From Jeotgalibacillus haloalkalitolerans (lineage in GTDB: Bacteria; Bacillota; Bacilli; Bacillales; Jeotgalibacillaceae), in NCBI RefSeq assembly GCF_034427455.1, contig NZ_JAXQNN010000005.1, positions 124,001 to 188,000 of the forward strand: a stretch of 64,000 nt of DNA, given 5' to 3'. The translations under genes were made by a program, and so were the position numbers. Below, in pieces: positions 8,116-15,221 of the stretch (the stretch's first letter is position 1; each line of letters opens with the position of its first letter). The notes beneath the pieces are model-generated. The model searched no databases and was not told where the DNA came from. It was given only the letters and a program-made list of their open reading frames with translations.

Positions 8116-9630
8116 TTATTTACATTGCTCGATTCCGGGCCTTTTTGTTTTTTCCAGCCGGTTGAAGTAATCTCTGATGAGGTCTTCATCTGAGTGAGGA
8201 ATATATTCACCCTTTACGATTTGAGCGCCGTTAATACAGCCGCTTGTCAGCAGAATCAAATCCCCTTCTTCAGACTGGGAAAGTGCTTTTAAGACCCCTT
8301 CTTTTCTGGTCAGTGAAGTTAAAATCGACTGATCATACGGCTTTTTAAAACCGGTCATGACCTGATCTACTACTTTTTTCGGATCATGATCTCCCGGGTG
8401 ATCTACCGTTACAACAATTTGGTCAGCCTGTCCTTCTGCGGTCTCTGCCATTTTCGGCATTTTATTAAAGTCACGAATGCCGATCCCCGCAATCATTGCG
8501 ATCAGCTTATTGTGCGGCAGCTTTTTAGCTTCGGCAAGCAGGCTGTTTAAAGCAACAGGCGTATGTGCATAGTCAATAATAATTTTTCTTCCTCCATACT
8601 CTTCAATTACCTGAAAGCGTCCTTTTGGATTCTCAATATTTTTCAATACCGGAATTACCTGATCCAATTCAAGGCCGTGATGAAGTGCTGTGCCGATCGC
8701 GCTTAACAGATTATGCACGTTGTAGTTGCCGTAGACAGAGGAATTAACGAGATAAGACTGTCCGCCTACAATCAGCTCAAACATCGTGCCTTCTTCAGAC
8801 ACATGACAATTATCGGCAATCAGATCGGCTCCTGAATGGCGGTCGAGGCTATAAGTGATCAGATCGCCTTTGAAGCGTGCTGTCAGCTCTCTTCCCATTT
8901 CATCATCAATATTCACAACCGCTGTATGCGCCTGATCAAACAGCTTCATTTTCGCCTCTTTGTAATGGGCAAATGTTTTATGGTATTCGAGATGTTCAGT
9001 TGAAATATTTGTGTGGATTGCTGTATCAAACTGGATTCCTGCTACTCTTTTCTGATCAATGGCAATGGAGGAGACCTCCATGACGACTGCTTCATCCTGC
9101 TTTTTAACAAGCTCATTGAAAATGGCATGCAGATCTGAAGCTTCTGGCGTCGTTGGCGTACTTTTTTTGTATACAATTTCTTCCTGCGAAGAATAGATAC
9201 CGTTTGTACCAATCGAACCGGTCCTGATTCCGCATTGTGTCAGCAATGATTTAACAAACGCAGCAACCGTTGTTTTTCCATTTGTACCGGTGACACCAAT
9301 CGTCCTGATTTTGCGGTCAGGCTGCCCGTAAAAGGAAATAGCAAACTGAGCGAGTACTTCACGGTCATCTGCGACTGTTGCAAACGAGCAGTGCGGATGT
9401 CGTAAAGCAGCCTCTTCAATCTGCTCTTTGTCCGTTCCTATCACAACGGTGGCACCATTTGTAATGGCTTCTTCTATATAATCGTGACCATCTGAGTTTT
9501 CTCCCTGCAGACAGATAAATACACTATCCTTTATTGCCTGCCTGGAATCATATGCAATATGACTTACCTGCTTCACCGGATCGTTATAATAAGCGGTAAT
9601 AAACTCTAATTCGTCTAAATGAATAAGCAT
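8116..9630 (-). CDS. murE: MurE-family UDP-MurNAc-tripeptide ligase with non-canonical specificity motifs
   Basis: A 504-residue Mur ligase: an N-terminal UDP-MurNAc binding domain, ATP loop GVTGTNGKTTVAAF (near 112-125), the STPTTPEASDL segment, the carbamylated-Lys region NISTEHLEYHKTFAHYKEAKMKLF, and a C-terminal ligase domain. The family adds the third stem-peptide residue to UDP-MurNAc-L-Ala-D-Glu in the cytosol. DAP-adding enzymes carry DNPR here; this one has DHPG at residue 410, arguing against DAP and allowing L-Lys. The usual GKGHE/GKGxxxYQ loop is also changed to SGCINGAQ. It stands alone, away from any division/cell wall cluster, so it could be the main lysine ligase or a second paralogue. 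Confidence 0.85.
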   Translation of the reverse strand: MLIHLDELEFITAYYNDPVKQVSHIAYDSRQAIKDSVFICLQGENSDGHDYIEEAITNGATVVIGTDKEQIEEAALRHPHCSFATVADDREVLAQFAISFYGQPDRKIRTIGVTGTNGKTTVAAFVKSLLTQCGIRTGSIGTNGIYSSQEEIVYKKSTPTTPEASDLHAIFNELVKKQDEAVVMEVSSIAIDQKRVAGIQFDTAIHTNISTEHLEYHKTFAHYKEAKMKLFDQAHTAVVNIDDEMGRELTARFKGDLITYSLDRHSGADLIADNCHVSEEGTMFELIVGGQSYLVNSSVYGNYNVHNLLSAIGTALHHGLELDQVIPVLKNIENPKGRFQVIEEYGGRKIIIDYAHTPVALNSLLAEAKKLPHNKLIAMIAGIGIRDFNKMPKMAETAEGQADQIVVTVDHPGDHDPKKVVDQVMTGFKKPYDQSILTSLTRKEGVLKALSQSEEGDLILLTSGCINGAQIVKGEYIPHSDEDLIRDYFNRLEKTKRPGIEQCK

Positions 9631-9739
9631 GTGTCATCCCCTGTCTCTTTTTTCTGATACCTATCCTTTCCCCTAAATTCGACAGAAAATGCATGTTTGC
9701 TTATATTTAGTTCAATGGATGCGCAAGCTGTAAAAATTT

Positions 9740-10105
9740 TTATCCATTATCACACTCGCATACCATCAGTACATTTCCATCAGGATCTTCAAACGTGAAA
9801 AACTCCCCAAATTCAACTTCACCTATATTATCTGCTTCGAAGTCCTGGACATACGCATAACTCTCCTGAATGTCAGTAGTATTAAAGTGAAATAATGGTG
9901 CACGGTGCTTCCGGTGCTTTTTGTATATCTTCTGATCCAGCACAAGATTGTGACCATCCTGCAGCCTCAGTACATACAGGTGACCATTTACAATTTCTTC
10001 TGTTGGTTCAATGTTTAGCAGTCCGCAATACCAGTCTCTCGCTGTTTCAACGTCTTTTACCGGGATAAATGTAGCGCCAATCTTAGGCTGAATTGGATGA
10101 TTCAT
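9740..10105 (-). CDS. VOC (glyoxalase/bleomycin-resistance fold) protein
   Basis: A 121-residue protein made of paired beta-alpha-beta-beta-beta units typical of the vicinal oxygen chelate fold: IGATFIPVKDVETARDWYCGLL at the start and EFGEFFTFEDPDGNVLMVCE at the end, with the closing FxDPDGN motif and a Glu metal-ligand candidate. Members include dioxygenases, isomerases and drug-binding proteins; no specific reaction can be assigned. There is no signal peptide. AGGAGG precedes the ATG. It is monocistronic and divergent from the acetyltransferase at 10230. Confidence 0.8.
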   Translation of the reverse strand: MNHPIQPKIGATFIPVKDVETARDWYCGLLNIEPTEEIVNGHLYVLRLQDGHNLVLDQKIYKKHRKHRAPLFHFNTTDIQESYAYVQDFEADNIGEVEFGEFFTFEDPDGNVLMVCECDNG

Positions 10106-10229
10106 TCAGGTTCCTCCTTAAAGTGTGTTAATACCCATTTCCTTACAAACACCTGATTCTCCTGCACATCTGTTCAATTTCCGGGAAGTGTTTTAAGATA
10201 GAGAAAAAAGTGATATTCCGGAGGGTATT

Positions 10230-10721
10230 ATGACAGTCATCAGAAAAGCAAGTGAAGCCGATATTCCGGCGATGAACGATATTTATAACCAGGCGGTACT
10301 GGAAACCGTCGCGACATTTGATTTAAATCCACATACGATTGAACAGCGGACAGACTGGTTCAGCCGTTATCAGGGCCGCTACCCACTTTTTGCAGCAGAG
10401 ATTGATGGAGAGGTTGCCGGCTATGGAAGTCTGAGCCCGTTTCGCGATAAAGAAGCCTATAAAGATACAGTTGAACTTTCCATCTATTTATCTCCCCGCT
10501 TTCAGGGCAATGGGTTAGGTAAAAAAATGATGAATGTGTTAATTGAGGATGCAAAAGCACGCGGTTTTCATACGATCATCAGCGGGATCACAGGGGGAAA
10601 TGAAGTCAGTGTCCGTCTGCACGAACGATTCGGGTTTGAATTTGTAGGGAATTTTAAAGAGGTTGGCTTTAAGTTCGGTGAGTTGCAGGATGTGCATTTT
10701 TATCAGTTGATTTTAAAATGA
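10230..10721 (+). CDS. GNAT acetyltransferase, phosphinothricin/methionine sulfoximine type
   Basis: A 163-residue single-domain GNAT enzyme. It has the PAT signature: IRKASEADIPAMNDIYNQAV at the start, the ATFDLNPHT strand, acetyl-CoA motif A (LSPRFQGNGLGKKMMNVLIEDA) and the C-terminal SVRLHERFGFEFVGNFKEVGFKFGE. Relatives such as YwnH acetylate phosphinothricin or methionine sulfoximine and may protect against toxic amino acid analogues. Strong GGAGGG binding site before the ATG. Monocistronic; a class A array and then a terminator follow. Confidence 0.88.
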   Translation: MTVIRKASEADIPAMNDIYNQAVLETVATFDLNPHTIEQRTDWFSRYQGRYPLFAAEIDGEVAGYGSLSPFRDKEAYKDTVELSIYLSPRFQGNGLGKKMMNVLIEDAKARGFHTIISGITGGNEVSVRLHERFGFEFVGNFKEVGFKFGELQDVHFYQLILK

Positions 10722-10788
10722 AGGTTGCTTGCTGCATGCAGCGGCAGCAGTGCGGCTGTTATGACGGGGAATGCAGCCGTTAACTCGG

Positions 10789-10944
10789 TCACCTTTCAAG
10801 TTTTATCTATCAGGTCCTGTGATGATTGCGACACTTCTTAATTGAATTCGCACCATCTCAAGGCAGACAGCGGGAATTCCTGCACCAATTCAAGTAAATC
10901 TATCACCCTTCAGATGAATTCCATCATCTCCAGCCATATTTGTG
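10789..10944. repeat. 21-bp phased degenerate array, class A (TCACC orientation)
   Basis: Units start near 10789, 10810, 10831, 10850, 10882, 10903 and 10924. Steps are 21, 21, 19, 32, 21 and 21 bp. Units read TCACCnTTCAnnTnAATnnA with decay. It lies between two convergent genes, just beyond the asnB terminator. Nothing else is recognisable at 10722-10975. Confidence 0.7.
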
Positions 10945-10975
10945 CACGGGCGGCTCCACCCGGCTCAGCCCGTTT

Positions 10976-11008
10976 AAAAAAGCGGAAGCCCGGCGCCTCC
11001 GCTTTTTA
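10976..11008 (-). terminator. Terminator of asnB
   Basis: AAAAAGCGGAGGCGCCGGGC on the minus strand, then TTCCGCTTTTTT. The stem ends five bases from the asnB stop. Confidence 0.85.
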
Positions 11009-11012
11009 ACCT

Positions 11013-12848
11013 TTATAAATCCAGTTTGACACCATACATCTCAAACCAGTCATCAAGCTGTACCAGATACGCAATCAGCTGTGGTCCTTTCATCAGCTGT
11101 CCGAACCATGGGACTTTGAATGAAGCGCCGTCTGTCCGGATCAGCTCCTCAAGTTTCCCGCGCTCGAACAGTTCAGGCAGAACAGAGCTGCTTTCTTCAA
11201 TCCTGCTCCCCAGCATTTGCTTAACGGCTTCTGTATAAGCGGGATGGTACGTTTTTGGATAAGGGCTTTTTTTGCGGTACAGCACCTCATCAGGCAATAA
11301 TCCCTCAAGCGCTTTTCGCAAAATGCCTTTTTCCTTGCCGCCAAGCTGCTTCGTTCTCCATGGAATGTTCCACGCATATTCAACGATTCTGTGATCTGCA
11401 AATGGGACGCGCACTTCAAGGCCTGCTGCCATGCTCATGCGGTCTTTGCGGTCTAAAAGGGTGGTCATAAAGCTGACCATATTCAGATAAGCCATTTCCC
11501 TGCGCTTTTGTGTCAACGGCGGTTCTCCATCCTGCTGAGGCGTTTCCGCCCGGATTGCCCGGCTCTGCTCAAGAAGATATTGATTCAGCTCAAGCTTTTT
11601 GTGCCATTCAGGCAGCATGAATGCCTCTCTTTCTTTGACGGAAGTAATCCACGGGAAACCCTCCTGTGTGAGAAGCTTCTCCTGCTGAAACCACGGATAT
11701 CCGCCAAAGATCTCGTCTGCACATTCCCCGCTCAGCGCAACGGTGAAATCCTTTTTGATATGCTCACAAAACCATAATAATGATGAATCGATGTCGGCCA
11801 TTCCCGGAAGATCACGGGCACGTACTGCATCCTTCAGCCGGGACGCAAGCTCAGCCTGAGAGATGATGTGATCATGATGAATAGAAGAAAGGTGTGAGGA
11901 CATTTTCTGAATCCACGGGCCATCGTCACTCGGCTTAAAAAGGTCAGGCTGGTAATGCAGGTCATTTTCTTCATATCCAATTGAACACGTATGAAGCTTT
12001 TCATTCAGACGCATCGCCGCGGCAGCACTGATCGCACTTGAGTCCACACCACCTGATAAAAATGTACAGATCGGCTTATCCGAGACCAGCTGCCTGCTGA
12101 CGGTATCTTCAAAAAGCTCCCGCAGATACACGGCTGTCTCCTGCTCAGTGTGCGGATGATTCGCGCTTTTCACATTCCAGTACCGCCACTTTTTCAAGCC
12201 GGATCTGGTGTATTTGAAGGCATGCGCAGGTCTGAGCTCATCGATTCCTTTAAAGACACCACTGCCCGGCTTGCGCGATGGCCCCATACTTAATAATTCC
12301 TGCAGCCCCTCACGCGTGATACGCGCCTGCTGATCAGGATGCGCCAGAATTGCCTTCAGCTCTGAGCCAAAAATCAGCTCTCCTTCTTTTTCTGCATAAA
12401 AAAACGGCTTCACCCCAAGTCTGTCACGTGCACCAAAGCACTCTTCACGCTTGTGATCCCAAACCGCAAATGCAAATATTCCATTAAATCGTTCCGGACA
12501 TTCCTCTCTCCATTCAATATACGAACGGAGCACAACCTCTGTATCAGATCTTGAAATAAATAAATGTCCCTTCTTTTTTAATTCATCTCTGATTTCATCT
12601 GTATTGTATAGCTCACCATTGTAAACTAACGTATACTCTCCCGAATCCGTTCTGATATTCATTGGCTGTGCGCCGCCTGCAGGATCTATTACCGTCAGGC
12701 GGGTATGCCCAAACAATGCGTGATGCATTGCTTTAATACCGAAAGCATCAGGTCCCCTTTTATCAAGGGTACTGACCATTTTTTCGATTGTTTGCCATTC
12801 ACTTGTCAGCGGACGCTTCCAGCTGATCCAGCCAGTAATTCCACACAT
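11013..12848 (-). CDS. asnB: Glutamine-hydrolysing asparagine synthetase
   Basis: A 611-residue AsnB/AsnO-type enzyme that makes asparagine from aspartate, ATP and glutamine. The start is placed at 12848 so that Cys2 (MCGITGWISW) becomes the N-terminal nucleophile of the glutaminase domain; the longer frame would bury it. A GGTGG site lies upstream. The glutaminase domain shows RGPDAFG, NGELYN and SDTEV. The synthetase domain shows the PP-loop SGGVDSSAISAAA, SGECADEIFGGYPWF and RKALEGLLPDEVLYRKKSPYPKT. Size and the extra insertions resemble B. subtilis AsnO more than AsnB or AsnH. A GNAT gene starts 493 bp upstream on the same strand. Confidence 0.95.
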   Translation of the reverse strand: MCGITGWISWKRPLTSEWQTIEKMVSTLDKRGPDAFGIKAMHHALFGHTRLTVIDPAGGAQPMNIRTDSGEYTLVYNGELYNTDEIRDELKKKGHLFISRSDTEVVLRSYIEWREECPERFNGIFAFAVWDHKREECFGARDRLGVKPFFYAEKEGELIFGSELKAILAHPDQQARITREGLQELLSMGPSRKPGSGVFKGIDELRPAHAFKYTRSGLKKWRYWNVKSANHPHTEQETAVYLRELFEDTVSRQLVSDKPICTFLSGGVDSSAISAAAAMRLNEKLHTCSIGYEENDLHYQPDLFKPSDDGPWIQKMSSHLSSIHHDHIISQAELASRLKDAVRARDLPGMADIDSSLLWFCEHIKKDFTVALSGECADEIFGGYPWFQQEKLLTQEGFPWITSVKEREAFMLPEWHKKLELNQYLLEQSRAIRAETPQQDGEPPLTQKRREMAYLNMVSFMTTLLDRKDRMSMAAGLEVRVPFADHRIVEYAWNIPWRTKQLGGKEKGILRKALEGLLPDEVLYRKKSPYPKTYHPAYTEAVKQMLGSRIEESSSVLPELFERGKLEELIRTDGASFKVPWFGQLMKGPQLIAYLVQLDDWFEMYGVKLDL

Positions 12849-12896
12849 ATACTGCCACCGCCTTTCACCAGGCATTATATGCACAGAAATATCTGA

Positions 12897-13340
12897 TTAG
12901 AACGTATAGCGCGCGACCTGCTCCCCTTCAATGAATAAGCCCTCCTGCTCTTTAAACCCCATACTCTGGTACAGCGCTCCTGCAAATGTATTTTCAGGCT
13001 CATAAGACAGCGTAAGCGTTGTATGACGGTCTTCTTTATGCTGTCTGATATCTTCAATTACACATTCAATTGCCGCTTTTCCATACCCTTTCCCCTGATG
13101 CTTTTCATCAATCATCATTCTGTACATCCAGTATTCCCCGTCATCTTCATCAATTCCGTACAATGTGAATCCGACCATTTTATCATCCGCATAGATCCCC
13201 TGTGCATGAAAACCGGGAAGAAAATTCAGCTGTGCAAGTGAAACCGCATTTGAGGCAACAAAGTTTTGCTGATCCTCTCTTACTTTGAGACTGATTGCCT
13301 TAAGCCAGTTGTCTTTATCGATTCTTTTTAGATAGACCAT
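12897..13340 (-). CDS. GNAT acetyltransferase, spermidine/spermine (BltD/PaiA)-like
   Basis: A 147-residue single-domain GNAT enzyme. The N-terminus (LKRIDKDNWLKAISLKVREDQQNFVASNAVSLAQ, read in parts) matches the diamine acetyltransferase group, in which polyamines are acetylated for export or turnover. Acetyl-CoA loop: DEKHQGKGYGKAAI. The C-terminal segment is ALYQSMGFKEQE. The substrate is inferred by family resemblance only. It starts one base after the stop of the next upstream gene, so the two GNAT genes form an operon. Confidence 0.85.
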   Translation of the reverse strand: MVYLKRIDKDNWLKAISLKVREDQQNFVASNAVSLAQLNFLPGFHAQGIYADDKMVGFTLYGIDEDDGEYWMYRMMIDEKHQGKGYGKAAIECVIEDIRQHKEDRHTTLTLSYEPENTFAGALYQSMGFKEQEGLFIEGEQVARYTF

Positions 13341-13341
13341 T

Positions 13342-14160
13342 TCATTTCCCCTTTTTATAAACCTTCATCAGTTCTTCAACAGATATACCGTCAATTGTCA
13401 TACCGGCTATATTGCAATTTTCAAGCGCTACACCAGACATATCTGAGGTTCTGAAAACAGAGCTGCTGAGATCAGCAAACCAGAACGTGGCATTTTGCAC
13501 GGTAGAATCTGCAACAAGGCTGTCAGATAAATTGACATTTTGCATTTTTGTCTGCTGCATGGCTGCATTGGAAATATGTAATGACCTTATATTTGCATCT
13601 GTCACTTTAACTCCCCTTGCTTGTACTGATATCAATTCAGCACTAGTGTAATCCTGGTCCTGTCTGCGGGTATTTTCAGGTTCAACAGACGCTAAAAGCT
13701 TCTTCTCAAACATGAGCTCTTCTGTTTCCCATACACACTCATATCCCACTGATTCATAAAAATACCGGTTGCCAATCTGCTTTGGTGATGTTTCAAGCTG
13801 CCAGCGTGTAACCTCAGGATAGCTTTTTTCTATTTGGCGGATTGCTTCTTTTCCAAACCCTTTCCCCTGCAGCTCAGGAGCTATAAAAATCCGGTCGATC
13901 CTGGCATAGCCTGAAGCAGGAAGGGTTAAGACAGCCCCTCCGATCAAGGTCCCATCATTGTAAATGCCATATGTATCAAGGTACGTAATCATATAGGTCA
14001 TCATGTCTTCTGAATCATAACCGGGCGGCTGAATGTTTGCATCTTCTTCTCCAGCAGTGAGCCATCTGGCGGCTTCCCGGCTGAAAACCTCTGATGATAA
14101 AGCTGTAAGCTCTTTTACCATGGATGCCTCTGCTTTTACTAATCTGATTAGACTTTTCAT
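13342..14160 (-). CDS. GNAT acetyltransferase fused to a pentapeptide-repeat-like tail
   Basis: A 272-residue two-part protein. Residues ~1-155 are a GNAT domain (RIDRIFIAPELQGKGFGKEAIRQIE for acetyl-CoA, then NRYFYESVGYECVWE). Residues ~175-260 have a five-residue rhythm with small and hydrophobic residues (TDANIRSLHISNAAM, NVNLSDSLVADSTV, NATFWFADLSSSVF), typical of a right-handed quadrilateral beta helix of pentapeptide repeats. Such helices often mimic nucleic acid or act as interaction modules. I cannot assign a substrate. First gene of a two-GNAT operon. Confidence 0.8.
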   Translation of the reverse strand: MKSLIRLVKAEASMVKELTALSSEVFSREAARWLTAGEEDANIQPPGYDSEDMMTYMITYLDTYGIYNDGTLIGGAVLTLPASGYARIDRIFIAPELQGKGFGKEAIRQIEKSYPEVTRWQLETSPKQIGNRYFYESVGYECVWETEELMFEKKLLASVEPENTRRQDQDYTSAELISVQARGVKVTDANIRSLHISNAAMQQTKMQNVNLSDSLVADSTVQNATFWFADLSSSVFRTSDMSGVALENCNIAGMTIDGISVEELMKVYKKGK

Positions 14161-14176
14161 TCAATGTTTCCCCCAT

Positions 14177-14206
14177 TTAAAAAGGCAGCGCTAAAAGAGC
14201 GCTGCC
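14177..14206 (-). terminator. Terminator of the DUF302 gene
   Basis: GGCAGCGCTCTTTTAGCGCT then GCC and TTTTTAAA on the minus strand: a perfect 8-bp stem with a T run. Confidence 0.85.
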
Positions 14207-14222
14207 GTCCCTTTGTTCTGTT

Positions 14223-14606
14223 TTACACACTTTTTTCCATACATGCAATTAGTCTTTCTTCAATATCTGCTGCAAGGCTTCTGATGTCTTCATCCTCTAC
14301 CATCTGGATTAATGAAGTCGGTTTTGGCATCCCGATCTTTGTCGTTCCATTTTCATCATAGACAACCATTTTACATGGCAGAAAATAGCCTGCGAGCAGG
14401 TTCTTTTCCAGTACATTTTTCGCTTCTTTAGGGTTACATACTTCAAGGACATGGAATGTCTGATCAAAATCCAGCCCTTTTTCCTGCAGCTTATTTTTAA
14501 TGTCAAACTGCCATAGAACGCCGAATTGTTCTTCCTTCAGGTTGTTCTCGAGTGTTGTCATTGCTTCTTCCACCGACTGCTTTGTTTCCACTGTGTAATG
14601 AAACAT
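14223..14606 (-). CDS. DUF302 family protein
   Basis: A 127-residue cytosolic protein. The start is the ATG at 14606 (MFHYTVETKQSVEEAM), which has AAGGGG upstream; the longer frame adds 11 residues without a site. Domain markers: TLENNLKEEQFGVLWQFDIKNKL, then VLEVCNPKEAKNVLEKN, LLPCK-type segment (GYFLPCKMVVYDENG) and GMPKPT. DUF302 proteins form dimers of unknown function and are often found beside sulfur-relay proteins, rhodaneses and CsoR-family regulators. Cys at VLEVCNP and at FLPCK are candidates for thiol chemistry. A CsoR/CstR-like palindrome lies in its promoter region, linking it to the 18-kb unit. Confidence 0.85.
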   Translation of the reverse strand: MFHYTVETKQSVEEAMTTLENNLKEEQFGVLWQFDIKNKLQEKGLDFDQTFHVLEVCNPKEAKNVLEKNLLAGYFLPCKMVVYDENGTTKIGMPKPTSLIQMVEDEDIRSLAADIEERLIACMEKSV

Positions 14607-14644
14607 GATGATACCCCTTTCTGAATTGAAGTTACACACATACG

Positions 14645-14660
14645 ATACCCTAATGAGTAT
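14645..14660 (-). promoter_or_regulatory. CstR-like operator half-degenerate site in the DUF302 promoter
   Basis: ATACTCATTAGGGTAT on the minus strand agrees at 12 of 16 positions with the cstR site at 18971-18986. It sits between TTGAAG and TCGTAT spaced by 17 bp, the same arrangement as at cstR. The GGGTAT could also be read as a SigB -10, but the matching -35 is poor. Confidence 0.5.
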
Positions 14661-14668
14661 TCCTTCAA

Positions 14669-15061
14669 TCAGAAAAATTGACCATATTCCCTTAAAACAC
14701 CAGTTTCAATATAACTCCTGACAAGCTTTATTTGACCATCTTTTTCACGAAACGTTTCAAAGAATAGACTTCCGCTTAACTGAGTGTCCGCTTCAGTTTT
14801 AACGGTTACCCACAACACAACGGTTGTTTCCGTATTGTTTAATTTGTATCTCGCACGCTCTTCTATGATCCACTCATTGATACCGGATGAAAGGGATTGA
14901 AAAGCATCTGACCACCCTTTAACTGACTCCTCATATCCAAAGTCCTCAGCCTGGCCGTTTCTGATTTCTCTTGCCTGATACTGTGGATGGATAAAGTCGG
15001 TCAGCCTGGAGATAGAAGAATCTTTCCAGGCTTCTATAAATGCTTCAATTGTTTTTTCCAA
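14669..15061 (-). CDS. SnoaL/NTF2-like protein
   Basis: A small cone-shaped NTF2-fold protein of about 130 residues: TIEAFIEAWKDSSISRLTDFIHPQYQA (helices), then beta strands through LNNTETTVVLWVTVKTE and GSLFFETFREKDGQIKLVRSYIE. I prefer the TTG at 15061 as start because AGGGGAG lies seven bases ahead of it; the ATG at 15079 overlaps that site. Families with this fold include hydrolases, cyclases and binding proteins. No catalytic set is evident, so no function is given. Confidence 0.75.
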   Translation of the reverse strand: MEKTIEAFIEAWKDSSISRLTDFIHPQYQAREIRNGQAEDFGYEESVKGWSDAFQSLSSGINEWIIEERARYKLNNTETTVVLWVTVKTEADTQLSGSLFFETFREKDGQIKLVRSYIETGVLREYGQFF

Positions 15062-15124
15062 TGTAACAGCTCCCCTCATTCTGTCTATTTCGGCTGAGGG
15101 CTTAGCGATTCCTTTATTTTTTAA

Positions 15125-15221
15125 GCTTTGTTAAAGTTGGCTGTTGATTTCCGCTTCAGGGGGGGACGCTTTCCGCTACAATCACCAGCTGTGCAGAAAC
15201 ATCAATGATCTTTAACATAGC
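15125..15221 (+). repeat. Short inverted-repeat element, internally deleted copy
   Basis: The left end GCTTTGTTAAAGTTGGCTG and the right end (complement of CAATGATCTTTAACATAGC) are terminal inverted repeats. The interior keeps only CCGCTTCAGGGGGGGACGCT and TACAATCACCAGCTGTGCAG. The element at 41.0-41.2 kb has the same ends and a full interior, so this copy has lost about 85 bp. Its right end reaches the stop codon of the ABC-F gene. Confidence 0.8.

Noticed and set aside
12705-12896. N-terminal extension of asnB to 12884
   Set aside because: The glutaminase domain needs Cys at position 2, which fixes the start at 12848.
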